From JAFGCL01 sp964492335 (GTDB taxonomy: Bacteria > Chloroflexota > Dehalococcoidia > UBA2247 > RBG-13-53-26), in assembly GCA_964492335.1 (NCBI GenBank), contig CAZBJX010000006.1, positions 1 to 64,000 of the forward strand: a DNA stretch of 64,000 nt, given 5' to 3'. Shown here one piece after another: positions 17,061-26,008 of the stretch (positions are counted from its first letter, which is position 1; every line of letters begins with the position of its first letter). The notes beneath the pieces are model-generated. The model searched no databases. It was not told where the DNA came from and worked only from the letters and a program-made list of their open reading frames with translations. The position numbers and the translations under genes are program-made.

Positions 17061-17146
17061 CTTCTCCCTCTGCTCATCATGGGGGGCCGGCAGCACCTTG
17101 CGGCTCGGGGCTCTCCGCACGGACACTATCCTCAGTACCGTTCCCC

Positions 17147-18031
17147 TTAGATCCTTCTGATCTGCTTCAGGCCGAACAGGCCGTTGGGCCTCACCATCAG
17201 GATAACCACCATCAGGATGAAGGGCAGGACCTCCCTGAACCCGGTCACGTGCTGGTCGATATAGGTCCCGCTCAAGGTCTCGACCAGCCCGATGATGATG
17301 GCCCCGATGAACGCCCCCGGGACCGACTCGATACCGCCCAGCAGCAATACCGGCAAGGCTCTCATGACACCGAAATCTCCCAGCGAACTGTCTAGGATGA
17401 ACATGGAGGACAGCAGGATGCCGCCGACCGCCGCCGACACGCATCCGACGATCCAGGACACCACAAAGACCGTCTTCACGTTTATGCCCAGGCTCTGGCT
17501 GACCACCTGGTTCTCCGCCACGCTTCTCATGGCCAGCCCGATCCTGGAGTACTGGAAGAAGATGACGAAGGCAATGAACATGACGGTGGCCACCGCGAAG
17601 GAGAACAGCAGCGCCCAGGAGAAGGCAACACCCCCGGCACTGAACGAGCCACTGGGGAGGATCTGGGGCATGGCCCGGGGGTCCCCACCCCACCAAAGCT
17701 GGCTGATACCCTTTATGGCCAGGCCCGCCACCAGAGTGGCCACGAAAGGTATGAGCATGGGGCGTCCCAGCAAGGGCCTGATGACCAACCGTTCCATGAT
17801 CAGGGCGACCGCCGTGCTGAAAAGGACCGTCAGGACCAGGGCCAGCCACGTGGGGAGGCCGATGTCGGATATCAGCCACCAGGTGAAGAAGGCGGTCATC
17901 ATCATGATGTTACCGTGTGCGATGTTGAAGACCTTGGTGGCCTTGGCGATCACCAGCACGCCGAGCGCAATGAGCGCGTACACTCCTCCCAACAGGAGCC
18001 CCTGAACTATGGCCGAAAGCAGAGTATCCAT
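17147..18031 (-). CDS. livH: Liv-type ABC transporter permease (LivH)
   Basis: A 294-residue inner-membrane permease with eight or so hydrophobic helices. It has the LivH N-terminus (GLLLGGVYALIALG), the FNIAHG segment, and the cytoplasmic coupling loop SRIGLAMRSVAENQVVSQSLGIN. It ends FGLKQIRRI. It forms a heterodimeric channel with LivM. It lies after the binding-protein gene, separated from it by a 14-bp hairpin. Confidence 0.93.
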   Translation of the reverse strand: MDTLLSAIVQGLLLGGVYALIALGVLVIAKATKVFNIAHGNIMMMTAFFTWWLISDIGLPTWLALVLTVLFSTAVALIMERLVIRPLLGRPMLIPFVATLVAGLAIKGISQLWWGGDPRAMPQILPSGSFSAGGVAFSWALLFSFAVATVMFIAFVIFFQYSRIGLAMRSVAENQVVSQSLGINVKTVFVVSWIVGCVSAAVGGILLSSMFILDSSLGDFGVMRALPVLLLGGIESVPGAFIGAIIIGLVETLSGTYIDQHVTGFREVLPFILMVVILMVRPNGLFGLKQIRRI

Positions 18032-18089
18032 CTGATCACCAGCCTTTCCGGCGGGACCCTCTCGTTTCCGCCTGACCGAAGGTCTTGGG

Positions 18090-18129
18090 TGCCGCCCACA
18101 GGCCTCAAATCAGATGCCTGTGGGCGGCA
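18090..18129 (-). terminator. 14-bp perfect stem-loop between the binding-protein gene and livH
   Basis: A perfect 14-bp inverted repeat (18090-18103 and 18116-18129) with a 12-nt loop lies between the solute-binding protein stop and the livH start. There is no U-tract. Such hairpins after binding-protein genes often protect the upstream mRNA or partly terminate transcription, raising binding protein over permease. That role is inferred. Confidence 0.6.
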
Positions 18130-18174
18130 GACTCCTGTGGCCAGGTAGTCCGGCCTGGCGGCTCTACGGTGCCG

Positions 18175-19428
18175 CTAGGCTGAGGGGACCTCCAGCCAGT
18201 CAGTGATGACGATCAGGTTCTGGTCCGCGGCGCTCCATCTCTGCACGTCGATGTAGCGGGCGCCCTGGCGCTCACCGTCAGGGTAGTTCACCGGGTAGTA
18301 GCCCGGCGCCTGAGCGGTCACCTGCTGCAGGGCCTCGTATATCTCCTGGCCGCTGAGGCCGTCCTCGCGGATATCGTCGAGGCCGACCTTCTTGACCACC
18401 TCCATCAGTAGCATGACGGTCATGTGGGCATCCATGCCACCCCCGACCACCCCCGACCCGATCTTCATCAGGGCGGCAGCATCGTTCGGATGGTTCCTCT
18501 CCAGCAGTTCCTTGATCAGGTCGACCTGTGCGGACTCCAAGGTCCAGTAGCCCCAGTTTCCGAAGGTAAGCGTGCCGTCGACGGAATCCCATCCAGCCTT
18601 GTCCGTGACCGCTCCCACATAGGCATTGAACGCGTCACTGCCGACCAGCTTTGCCCTTCCCCCGGCTGCTCGATACTGTTCCACGAAGGTGGAGGCCATG
18701 GTCGCCCCGTTGGCCGCGATGAACAGGTAGTCGCAGTCCTTGTAGGTCTGTACCTCGGCGGACCATGTCATCGTATTCATGGGGACCAGGGTGGTGCCCA
18801 CCAGGGTGTACTTGTCGGTGTTCTTCGGGCAATAGGCCTGAATGGCAGCCTGCACATCAGGGCTGGGCGCCAAGGGATAGCCTACCAGTCCCAGCTTCGC
18901 CGGGCCCGTCCCCTCCCAGTCGTTTTCGTGCAGCCAGTCCAGGAAGAAGGGGACCCGGTACCGGTCAAGGTTGGCCAGGGTGAACACATATCCGACGTTG
19001 TCCACCATGTTCGCCGTTGAGGAGGCGCAGATCACCGGCATCTGGTCGATGTCCGCCCGGGCCTTAATGGCGTCAGCTATGGCCGGCGGGGCAGTGAAGA
19101 TGATGTTCGCCCCCCGGGATTTGAGGTCTTCGTAGCCCGTCATGAACCGGGACGGATCGTACTTGGTATCGTAGGCTACTACCCTGAAGGTCACGCCCTT
19201 GCAGAGACCCTCCTCGTTAACGTAGTCGCAGTAGTCCTGCAGGGCCCAGCTGATCGGTTTCATGGCTGCGACCCCCGGACCAGACAGGTCCGTCAGGTCG
19301 CCGATAACGATGGTCACATCCTCGGCAGGCGTCTTGTCGCTGCTGCACCCTATGGACAGCAGTGACAGCGGAAGGGCTGTGCACAGAATCAGGAACATGC
19401 AAACCACGGCCATCCATTTGTACTTCAT
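18175..19428 (-). CDS. ABC transporter substrate-binding lipoprotein (LivJ family)
   Basis: A 417-residue extracytoplasmic binding protein of the leucine-binding type. The signal peptide (VVCMFLILCTALPLSLLSIGC) ends in a Cys, so it is probably a lipoprotein. The mature protein begins with the ligand-domain pattern IVIGDLTDLSGPG and shows the two-lobe segments YDTKYDPSRF and the later LVGSDAFNAYVG. AGGAGGAAG precedes the ATG at 19428. Ligand not predictable; associated CoA ligases favour an aromatic or aliphatic acid over an amino acid. Confidence 0.88.
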   Translation of the reverse strand: MKYKWMAVVCMFLILCTALPLSLLSIGCSSDKTPAEDVTIVIGDLTDLSGPGVAAMKPISWALQDYCDYVNEEGLCKGVTFRVVAYDTKYDPSRFMTGYEDLKSRGANIIFTAPPAIADAIKARADIDQMPVICASSTANMVDNVGYVFTLANLDRYRVPFFLDWLHENDWEGTGPAKLGLVGYPLAPSPDVQAAIQAYCPKNTDKYTLVGTTLVPMNTMTWSAEVQTYKDCDYLFIAANGATMASTFVEQYRAAGGRAKLVGSDAFNAYVGAVTDKAGWDSVDGTLTFGNWGYWTLESAQVDLIKELLERNHPNDAAALMKIGSGVVGGGMDAHMTVMLLMEVVKKVGLDDIREDGLSGQEIYEALQQVTAQAPGYYPVNYPDGERQGARYIDVQRWSAADQNLIVITDWLEVPSA

Positions 19429-19599
19429 TGGCTTCCTCCTATTATTGGTCGACTTCTTCGCCGTCCGGGCAGCAATGCGCCCCCGGATTCCGCCAGGGTC
19501 CCAGCCTGCGGTGTGCTGGTCAGCCGGACGGGCGCCATCTCTGATGTCGGGCCATGCTCCCCCCTTTCTGCTCTTCGCTCTTACTCCGGACCCCATCTG

Positions 19600-20640
19600 C
19601 TAACCCCCGCGGTAGGAGTACGGACGCAAGCGGTAGTAGGCTTTGAACTTCAGCCAGCGTGAGTAGAGGCCTCCGGGCTCGAGTATCAGGAAGGCCAGGA
19701 TGACCACGGAAAACCCGACCAGGCTCAGGGCCACGTTCAGGTCGACCATGTTCGCCCGTTTGGTCACTTCGTCGATTATCATCTCCAGGCTCTTGAGGAA
19801 TCCCACGCCCAGGAAGACCCCGGTGGTGCTGCCCATGCCGCCGATGGCCAGCATGCCGAAGTACCATATAGAGTTGTTGATCTGATAGTGGTCCGGCGTG
19901 ATCCAGAACTGGGAATAGGCCGAAAGCCAACCGGCCACGCCGGCGAACATGCAGCCGATGAAGAAGGCCAGCATCTTGTAGCGGAATATGTTGATGCCGC
20001 CGACCTCGGCAGCCAGCTCGTTGTCCCTGATGGCCACGAAGGCCCGACCAACGGGCATCCTCTGCAAGTTCTTGGCGAGGAACGTGCCTGCGAGCATCAA
20101 GGTGATGGCCACCAGGTAGATGCTTGCCCGGGATTTGAAGGCGTATCCGGCCACGGAAAGCGGGGCCACTGCCATCCCGTTGCCCCCGCCGGTCCAATCG
20201 GCGAAATACCGGATGATCCACAGGATGATGAAGTTGGCCGCCAGCGACGCGATGGCGATGTAGAACCCTTTCAGCCGGAAACTGGGGAGGCCGAAGATGA
20301 CCCCCACCACTCCGGCGGCCACCGCCGCGATGGGCAGGCATACCAGGCCGGGAACGTCGTACCGGCCGGCCAGGATGGCAGTGGTGTAGGCCCCCACCCC
20401 CACGAAAGCGGCCTGTCCGATGGAGAAGACGCCGCACAGCCCGGTCAGTATGTGCAGCCCCAGCACGGCCAGGACCACTATGGTCAGACCGGTAGCCCAG
20501 GTCACCCAGAAGTCTGCCACGAGCAGGGGCACTACGTAGAGGAACACGATAATCGCCGCCAGTATGACCCACTGGGTCTTTGTGCGCAGGATGGCCATGT
20601 CGCTCTCGTACTTGGTTGCGAAGATCCCGCTTGGTAGCAT
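19600..20640 (-). CDS. livM: Liv-type ABC transporter permease (LivM)
   Basis: A 346-residue permease of the LivM family with about ten helices. Marks are GLHILTGLCGVFSIGQAAFVGVGAY near the N-terminus, the coupling helix GRAFVAIRDNELAAEVGGINIFRYK, and the C-terminal LEPGGLYSRW. It lies between the acyl-CoA synthetase (40 bp upstream) and the binding protein, so it belongs to the same transcript. Confidence 0.93.
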   Translation of the reverse strand: MLPSGIFATKYESDMAILRTKTQWVILAAIIVFLYVVPLLVADFWVTWATGLTIVVLAVLGLHILTGLCGVFSIGQAAFVGVGAYTTAILAGRYDVPGLVCLPIAAVAAGVVGVIFGLPSFRLKGFYIAIASLAANFIILWIIRYFADWTGGGNGMAVAPLSVAGYAFKSRASIYLVAITLMLAGTFLAKNLQRMPVGRAFVAIRDNELAAEVGGINIFRYKMLAFFIGCMFAGVAGWLSAYSQFWITPDHYQINNSIWYFGMLAIGGMGSTTGVFLGVGFLKSLEMIIDEVTKRANMVDLNVALSLVGFSVVILAFLILEPGGLYSRWLKFKAYYRLRPYSYRGG

Positions 20641-20679
20641 AGGTGCCTTCCTCTTGCCAGATTCGGATGCGCGGGGGGA

Positions 20680-22683
20680 CTACACTCTGACCACCCTCAC
20701 CTTCGTGCTGAGGAGCGCCGTGCGGCCATCCCGGTAGGTCACCCTGGTCTCCATTGTGATCTCCTCCTCCTCCCCGTAGATCGCCGCTATCAGGTCCCGG
20801 TACTTGTCCTCCACGAATCCCCGCCGCAGCTTCATGGTCCGAGTAAGCTCAGCGTCATCCGCATCGAAGGGCTTGGGCGTGTTCACGAACCTCTTGACCC
20901 TCAGGCCCTCGGGGAGCCGCGCATTGACCTTCTCCACTTCCGTGCGCACGAGGGCGGTCACCTCCGGCTTCTGAGAGAGATCGGCGAAAGTGGTGAACGG
21001 TATCTTTCTCTTCTCAGCCCAAGTGCCGACGTTCTCGAAATCGATGTTCACCACCACGCCCACGAATGGCCTGGTGTCATCGCCGACCACGAAGACATTA
21101 GTGATAAATGGGCTGAACTTGAGGCGGCCTTCCAGGTACTGTGGCGCATATCGATTGCCGTCGGCCAGTGCCTTCATGTACTCCATGCGATCCAGGTAGT
21201 GAAGGTGGCCATCATCGTCCATAAGGCCGGCGTCTCCCGTGTGGTACCAGCCTCCGGCGAAGGCCTTCCGGGTGGCTTCAGGGTTCTTGTAGTACCCGCT
21301 GGTGGTCACGTTGCCCCTGGCCAGGATTTCCCCATTATCCGTTATCCGGACGATGGTGCCGGGGTTGACGATGCCCACAGAGTCCACCTTGATGTTGCCC
21401 GAGCTATGCTGGGAGATGCCCATCTCGCTCATGCCGTACGTCTGCCTCAGGTCCACGCCAATAGCCGTGATCAGACGGAAGATGTCCGGTCCCAGGGCGG
21501 CGCCGCCCGTGAAGGCGGACCTCACCTTGAGCAGACCATGACGGCCCCTGATAGCGTTGAACAGGACCAGTGAGCACAGCCTGTAGGCGGCATTCCAGAA
21601 GAGGCCCAGCTCGCGGCCGGAGAAGTCGGCGTCGGCCTTCCTGTAGCCCACTGGCAGGCACAGCTTGTACGCCAGCCTGTCCAGCAGGGAGCTCTCAGTC
21701 ATGCTGTTCTGGATGGAAGAGGCCATGTCCTCCCACAGCCTGGAAGGGTACCAGATGATGGGTGGGCTGATCTCGCGGATGTTCTCCTGCACGGTGGCCT
21801 GGGACTCGACGTAGTTGAGCCGGGAGCCGCGGTCCAGGCTGGTGAAGAGGCCCATGGCCTGCTCCAGCAGGTACCCTGGGAGCACGTACGATACCCAGTC
21901 GTCGGTCTCCCGGACCTCGTACATGGACATGGTCACCTGCATGGAAGAGTACAGGCCGGCATGGGTTACCATGGCGGCCTTCGGAAGGCCGGTGGTCCCG
22001 GATGTGGGGACGAGAATGGCCATGTCCAGGGATTTGCCCTGGGCCACATTGTCTTCGAACACGGTGGGTGACTTCAGGGCCGACTCCTGGCCCAGGGCCA
22101 GTACCTGGGTGAAACTCAGAAGAACGGGATCGTTGTAGCCCCGCATGCCCTTGGAATCCCAGTAGATGACCTTCTTGATCAGTGGCAGCTGGTCCAGGAT
22201 GGACAGGACCTTGTCCACCTGTTCCTGATCCTGAGCGATCAGGAAGGTGGCATCGCAGAGCTCAACGAGGTGCTTCACCTCGTCCGGAGAGGCGCTGGAG
22301 AACACGCCCACGACGGCTGCGCCCCCTGCCTGGGCTGCCAGCTCGGCCCAGAACCAGTGAGGGTCATTGTCCCCCAGGATGGCAACCTTGTCGCCGCGCT
22401 GGAGGCCCAGGCTGAGCAGGCCCAGGCAGAGATGCTTGATCTGGTCGTGACAGAAGCGGTAGGTGTACTCATTCCAGATCCCCTTGTCCTTCTTCCTCAT
22501 CCAGACGCGGTCGGGCCACTTCTGAACGTTCTGGAGCAGAAGCTGGGGCATGGTCACACCGGTATCGGAGCTGGCCGCGGTGCCGGCCTTCCGGCAAGTG
22601 CCGTTGTACGGCGCTATCCTCGATCTCCGCTTCCCGCCAACGCGGGCCAGGGACCGGGCCACTGCTCCAACTGATGCTCCCAT
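20680..22683 (-). CDS. AMP-dependent long-chain acyl-CoA synthetase family protein
   Basis: An ANL-superfamily ligase of 667 residues that should activate a carboxylic acid with ATP and CoA. The adenylate motif TSGTTGLPKAA is intact. Other marks are TYGMSEMG (A5), GWYHTGDAGLMDDDGHLHYLDR (A7-A8) and YAPQYLEGRLK. The length and C-terminal layout fit FadD15-like synthetases. I chose ATG 22683, with GGGGG just upstream; ATG 22551 (MPQLLLQN) is the first conserved residue run and is an alternative, giving 623 residues. It heads the Liv importer operon and is divergent from a response regulator gene. Confidence 0.85.
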   Translation of the reverse strand: MGASVGAVARSLARVGGKRRSRIAPYNGTCRKAGTAASSDTGVTMPQLLLQNVQKWPDRVWMRKKDKGIWNEYTYRFCHDQIKHLCLGLLSLGLQRGDKVAILGDNDPHWFWAELAAQAGGAAVVGVFSSASPDEVKHLVELCDATFLIAQDQEQVDKVLSILDQLPLIKKVIYWDSKGMRGYNDPVLLSFTQVLALGQESALKSPTVFEDNVAQGKSLDMAILVPTSGTTGLPKAAMVTHAGLYSSMQVTMSMYEVRETDDWVSYVLPGYLLEQAMGLFTSLDRGSRLNYVESQATVQENIREISPPIIWYPSRLWEDMASSIQNSMTESSLLDRLAYKLCLPVGYRKADADFSGRELGLFWNAAYRLCSLVLFNAIRGRHGLLKVRSAFTGGAALGPDIFRLITAIGVDLRQTYGMSEMGISQHSSGNIKVDSVGIVNPGTIVRITDNGEILARGNVTTSGYYKNPEATRKAFAGGWYHTGDAGLMDDDGHLHYLDRMEYMKALADGNRYAPQYLEGRLKFSPFITNVFVVGDDTRPFVGVVVNIDFENVGTWAEKRKIPFTTFADLSQKPEVTALVRTEVEKVNARLPEGLRVKRFVNTPKPFDADDAELTRTMKLRRGFVEDKYRDLIAAIYGEEEEITMETRVTYRDGRTALLSTKVRVVRV

Positions 22684-22874
22684 AGGTACCCCCGAGATCG
22701 AAATCCCCGCCTTCCAGGGCGAGTGTAGGACATCCCCACCCCGTAGTGAATCCGCTGGAATGGCGAAGCCGGCTTCTACCAAATCGCAGACAAGGCGGCG
22801 CTGCCGCGCCGGGGGCCGGCGCCAAGGCGCCGAACCCTGGCGTACTTCATCCGGGCAGACAGCAGGAAGTTGAC

Positions 22875-23657
22875 ATGCGGGCCACCGCTGATTACTATCG
22901 GCATTTGGCAGGCCAGGCAATCGGATTATCCCTCTGGCGGACCAAGGAAGGGGATGATGTGGGCTCGGAGAAGGCAGCACAGCACAGGATATCGGTGCTG
23001 ATAGCCGACGACCACAAGGCCTTCAGGGAGGGGTTGGCCAGTCTCCTGGCCGAGGAGGCTGACATAAGGATTGTGGGTGCGGCCAGCGACGGGGCTGAAG
23101 CCGCCCGGCTGGCCGGGGAACTGCGCCCGGATGTGCTGGTCACGGATGTGGCCATGCCCGGCATCAACGGTATCGAGGCCATCCGGCAGTCCAGGACCGC
23201 CAGCCCGGGGACGGCCTTCGTGGTGCTGAGCGCCTTCTCCTATGATTCGTACGTGGTGGCCGCCGTTGATGCCGGGGCGTCGGCCTATCTGCTGAAGACC
23301 CAGGGCATCGAAGAGATCGCCGAGGCCATACGCTCCGTTCATGCCGGCCAGATGGTGTTCGGGCCGGAAGCCAATGCCGCCATCCGGAGGCGCCTGGGGG
23401 CGGGTTCATCCCGGTCCACCACGTCGCGCGCACAGCCCACTCCGCGGGAGCTGCAGCTCCTGATAATGGCCGGCAAGGGGCTCTCCAACAAGGACATGGC
23501 GGCCAGGCTGGACATCGGGGAGCGCACGGTGCAGACCCACTTTCAGAATGTGCTGGCCAAGCTGGGGGCTACATCCAGGACGGAGGCAGTGGTGACCGCC
23601 CTGTCCGAGGGCTGGATCACCTTTGACGAAATCCAGGCAGTGACGCGGCCCGGATAG
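22875..23657 (+). CDS. NarL/FixJ-family response regulator
   Basis: A 260-residue response regulator. A CheY-like receiver starts at about residue 37 (VLIADDHKAF) with the phosphoacceptor Asp in VLVTDVAMP. A LuxR/NarL helix-turn-helix is at the C-terminus (TPRELQLLIMAGKGLSNKDMA, then VQTHFQNVLAKLGATSR). The ATG at 22875 follows AGGAAG; the receiver would fit a start 30 residues later, so the N-terminal extension is unusual. The partner kinase begins 61 bp downstream. It faces the acyl-CoA synthetase/importer operon, a possible target. Confidence 0.9.
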   Translation: MRATADYYRHLAGQAIGLSLWRTKEGDDVGSEKAAQHRISVLIADDHKAFREGLASLLAEEADIRIVGAASDGAEAARLAGELRPDVLVTDVAMPGINGIEAIRQSRTASPGTAFVVLSAFSYDSYVVAAVDAGASAYLLKTQGIEEIAEAIRSVHAGQMVFGPEANAAIRRRLGAGSSRSTTSRAQPTPRELQLLIMAGKGLSNKDMAARLDIGERTVQTHFQNVLAKLGATSRTEAVVTALSEGWITFDEIQAVTRPG

Positions 23658-23718
23658 GTGGCCGGGCGCACGCGGCATGACGTGCCGCTCGGACAGGTGA
23701 CTGGCGGGGACGGACCAT

Positions 23719-25908
23719 ATGCCCTTTGGGGACCACGATTTCCTGGACCTGGTGTGCCGGCCGGCCATGGTTGTCGCCGGCGGGCGGATCCGTGCTGCCA
23801 ACACCAGGCTGGCCCGCCTCGCTGGCCATAGCCGGGCAGCCCTGTCCGGCATGAGGGCCAGAGACCTTCTGGTTGCCGAGGAGCAGTCTGCACGGTCCAG
23901 GTCCATGCCAGGGCGTGGTCTCGCACCGGGGACCCACAACGGGGTCCTGTTCACAAAGGCCGGCGGACGAGTCGGAGCGCGAGTCGTCCGCCGGCCTCTG
24001 AAGAGCGGGCTCGGTCCTGGCGGCATGCTGGTGGTCCTGGACGAAGCGGCCGCGGACGACTCGGATCCGCTGGAAGTGGAGCGGCTGCTAGATGAATGCC
24101 TGAGGGTCGCGGAGGCCGGTGTGACGGTCATTGGCCGGAATGGCCTGGTGGCCATGGCCAACAGGAGATGCTGTGAGATTCTGGGTTACCGGGAACTTGA
24201 CGTCATCGGCCGGCACTGGGCCAGCATCTTCGTCATCCGGCGCGACCGTCAGCGGGCCAGCGAGGGCTTCGAGAAGCTCGTTTCGGGTGGAGGGCCACCG
24301 CAGGGCTACTACGAGAGCAGGGTGCCCACCAGGGGAGGGCAGAAGAGAGTAGTCGCCTGGCAGGGGGTGAAGCTGCTCAGGGACTCCTCCGGCCGCGTCC
24401 TGGGCGTCGTTTCCTCCGTCACGGACCTGACAGAGCAGAAGGAAGCTCTGAAAGCCGCGGAAGACAGGGACAGGCTGTACCGGCTGGTCTCCGAAAATGC
24501 CACGGCGGGCGTCTGGACCTATGACCTGGCCACGGGCTGCGTCACCTATATGAGTCCGTCGATAGCTCAGATAACCGGCTTCACCGCCAAAGAGGTGACG
24601 GATATGGGCCTGGATGAGATCCTCACTGCGGATTCCCACGCCTTCGGCATGTTGGAGCTAGAGCGGCACCTGGCCCGGGACAGCGACTACGCCGGGCAGC
24701 CGCACACGTGGACCGTGGAGCTGGAGGAGTACCGCAAGGATGGGTCCACGGTCTGGGTAGAGGTGCGGACCTCCGTCATGCGCGACGCGGCGGGGAAGCC
24801 CACCGGCATCTTCGGCTTCACGCGCGACATAACCGAGCGCAAGCAGGCGGAGAAGGCGCTACGGGAGAGCGAGAAGAGGTATCGCACCTTCTTCGAGGAC
24901 TCCATGGACGCCATCTTCATCCTCGGCCGCAACGGCAGGGTCCTGGACGTGAACCGGGCGGCCCTGGCCCTGCTGGGCTACTCGCGGGAGGAGATGGCCA
25001 CGCTGCCACTGGCCCACCATGTGCCCCGGGAGCTGAGGCTGCGGTTCCAGGCCCAGATCGAGAGGGACGGCTTTGTGCGCAACTACGAGATGCGGCTGCG
25101 CCGCAAGGACGGGGTGGAGCTCGACTGTGTGCTGACCTTCGACCTGCGCCGGGATGACTATGGAAACATCGTGGGCTATGAGGGCAGTATCCGCGACGTG
25201 ACCGGCTACAAGCGCATGCAGCGCAACCTGCGGCTCTACGTGAATGAAGTGACCCGGGCCCAGGAGGACGAGAGGCTGCGCCTGTCCCGCGAGCTTCATG
25301 ACGGGGCCCTGCAGGACCTGCTGGCCCTGGGGCTGGAGCTGGAGAAGGCCATCAGGGCAGGGAGGCGGGGGGGGCGCAGCCAGAAGGGGCAGCTGGAGAG
25401 CATCCGGGATGAGGTCCAGCGGCTGGCCGGGGAGATGAGGGTCTTGAGCCATGCCCTGCGGCCCAACGTGCTGGACGAGCTGGGCCTGGTGCCCGCGGTG
25501 CAGACCCTGCTTCGCGGCCTCGAGGAGACACAGGGCACGAAGACCGGGCTGCAGGTGGCGGGGGCGGAGAGCCGCCTGAAGCCCGAGATCGAGCTGGCCC
25601 TCTTCCGGATCGTGCAGGAGGCACTCAGCAACGTCAAGCGCCACTCCGAAGCCAGGTCGGTGCGGGTGCGCATCGAGTTCGGCGAAGGGGCAGTCAAAGC
25701 GGTGGTATCCGACGATGGCAAGGGCTTCAAGGCCCCGCGGCGGCTCAGCGACCTGGCCTCAGAGAAGAGGCTGGGCCTGGCCGGGATGGAGGAGCGGGCG
25801 AAGATGCTGGGAGGGCGGGTCAGCCTGGAGTCCGTGCCGGGCGGGGGCACAACGGTGGGTGTCCGGATCCCGTATTCCGGGCCCGGGCAGCCTGACGAAG
25901 GCCTGTAG
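23719..25908 (+). CDS. multi-PAS sensor histidine kinase (NarX/HisKA_3 type)
   Basis: A 729-residue, apparently soluble sensor kinase with no transmembrane helices visible. Four PAS-like modules run in order: a weak one at about 1-110, then about 120-235, 250-375 (with PAC motif IFGFTRDITERK) and 385-500. The dimerisation domain has the HisKA_3 box SRELHDGALQDLLAL with the phospho-His. The HATPase domain has EALSNVKRHSEA (N box), DDGKGF (G1) and GLAGMEERA. Soluble PAS kinases of this sort usually sense redox, oxygen or small ligands. It forms a two-gene operon with the upstream NarL-type regulator. Confidence 0.9.
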   Translation: MPFGDHDFLDLVCRPAMVVAGGRIRAANTRLARLAGHSRAALSGMRARDLLVAEEQSARSRSMPGRGLAPGTHNGVLFTKAGGRVGARVVRRPLKSGLGPGGMLVVLDEAAADDSDPLEVERLLDECLRVAEAGVTVIGRNGLVAMANRRCCEILGYRELDVIGRHWASIFVIRRDRQRASEGFEKLVSGGGPPQGYYESRVPTRGGQKRVVAWQGVKLLRDSSGRVLGVVSSVTDLTEQKEALKAAEDRDRLYRLVSENATAGVWTYDLATGCVTYMSPSIAQITGFTAKEVTDMGLDEILTADSHAFGMLELERHLARDSDYAGQPHTWTVELEEYRKDGSTVWVEVRTSVMRDAAGKPTGIFGFTRDITERKQAEKALRESEKRYRTFFEDSMDAIFILGRNGRVLDVNRAALALLGYSREEMATLPLAHHVPRELRLRFQAQIERDGFVRNYEMRLRRKDGVELDCVLTFDLRRDDYGNIVGYEGSIRDVTGYKRMQRNLRLYVNEVTRAQEDERLRLSRELHDGALQDLLALGLELEKAIRAGRRGGRSQKGQLESIRDEVQRLAGEMRVLSHALRPNVLDELGLVPAVQTLLRGLEETQGTKTGLQVAGAESRLKPEIELALFRIVQEALSNVKRHSEARSVRVRIEFGEGAVKAVVSDDGKGFKAPRRLSDLASEKRLGLAGMEERAKMLGGRVSLESVPGGGTTVGVRIPYSGPGQPDEGL

Positions 25909-25928
25909 CGGCCGTCGCGGGGGGAGCG

Positions 25929-25948
25929 CCCCGGGGAGCCCGGGGTTT
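25929..25948 (+). terminator. hairpin with short T-run after the kinase gene
   Basis: CCCCGGG-GAG-CCCGGGG (25929-25945) followed by TTT, 20 bp after the kinase stop. A short but classical intrinsic terminator arrangement. Confidence 0.55.
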
Positions 25949-26008
25949 GCCACCGGGGTGAAAAGACGATAGCATGGCTTCTGCAGCGGCTGTCGAAAGA
26001 CGGAAGGG

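Noticed and set aside
19888..20637. Plus-strand 249-codon frame opposite livM
   Set aside because: Shadow of a membrane-protein gene; Gly/His/Gln-rich nonsense composition.
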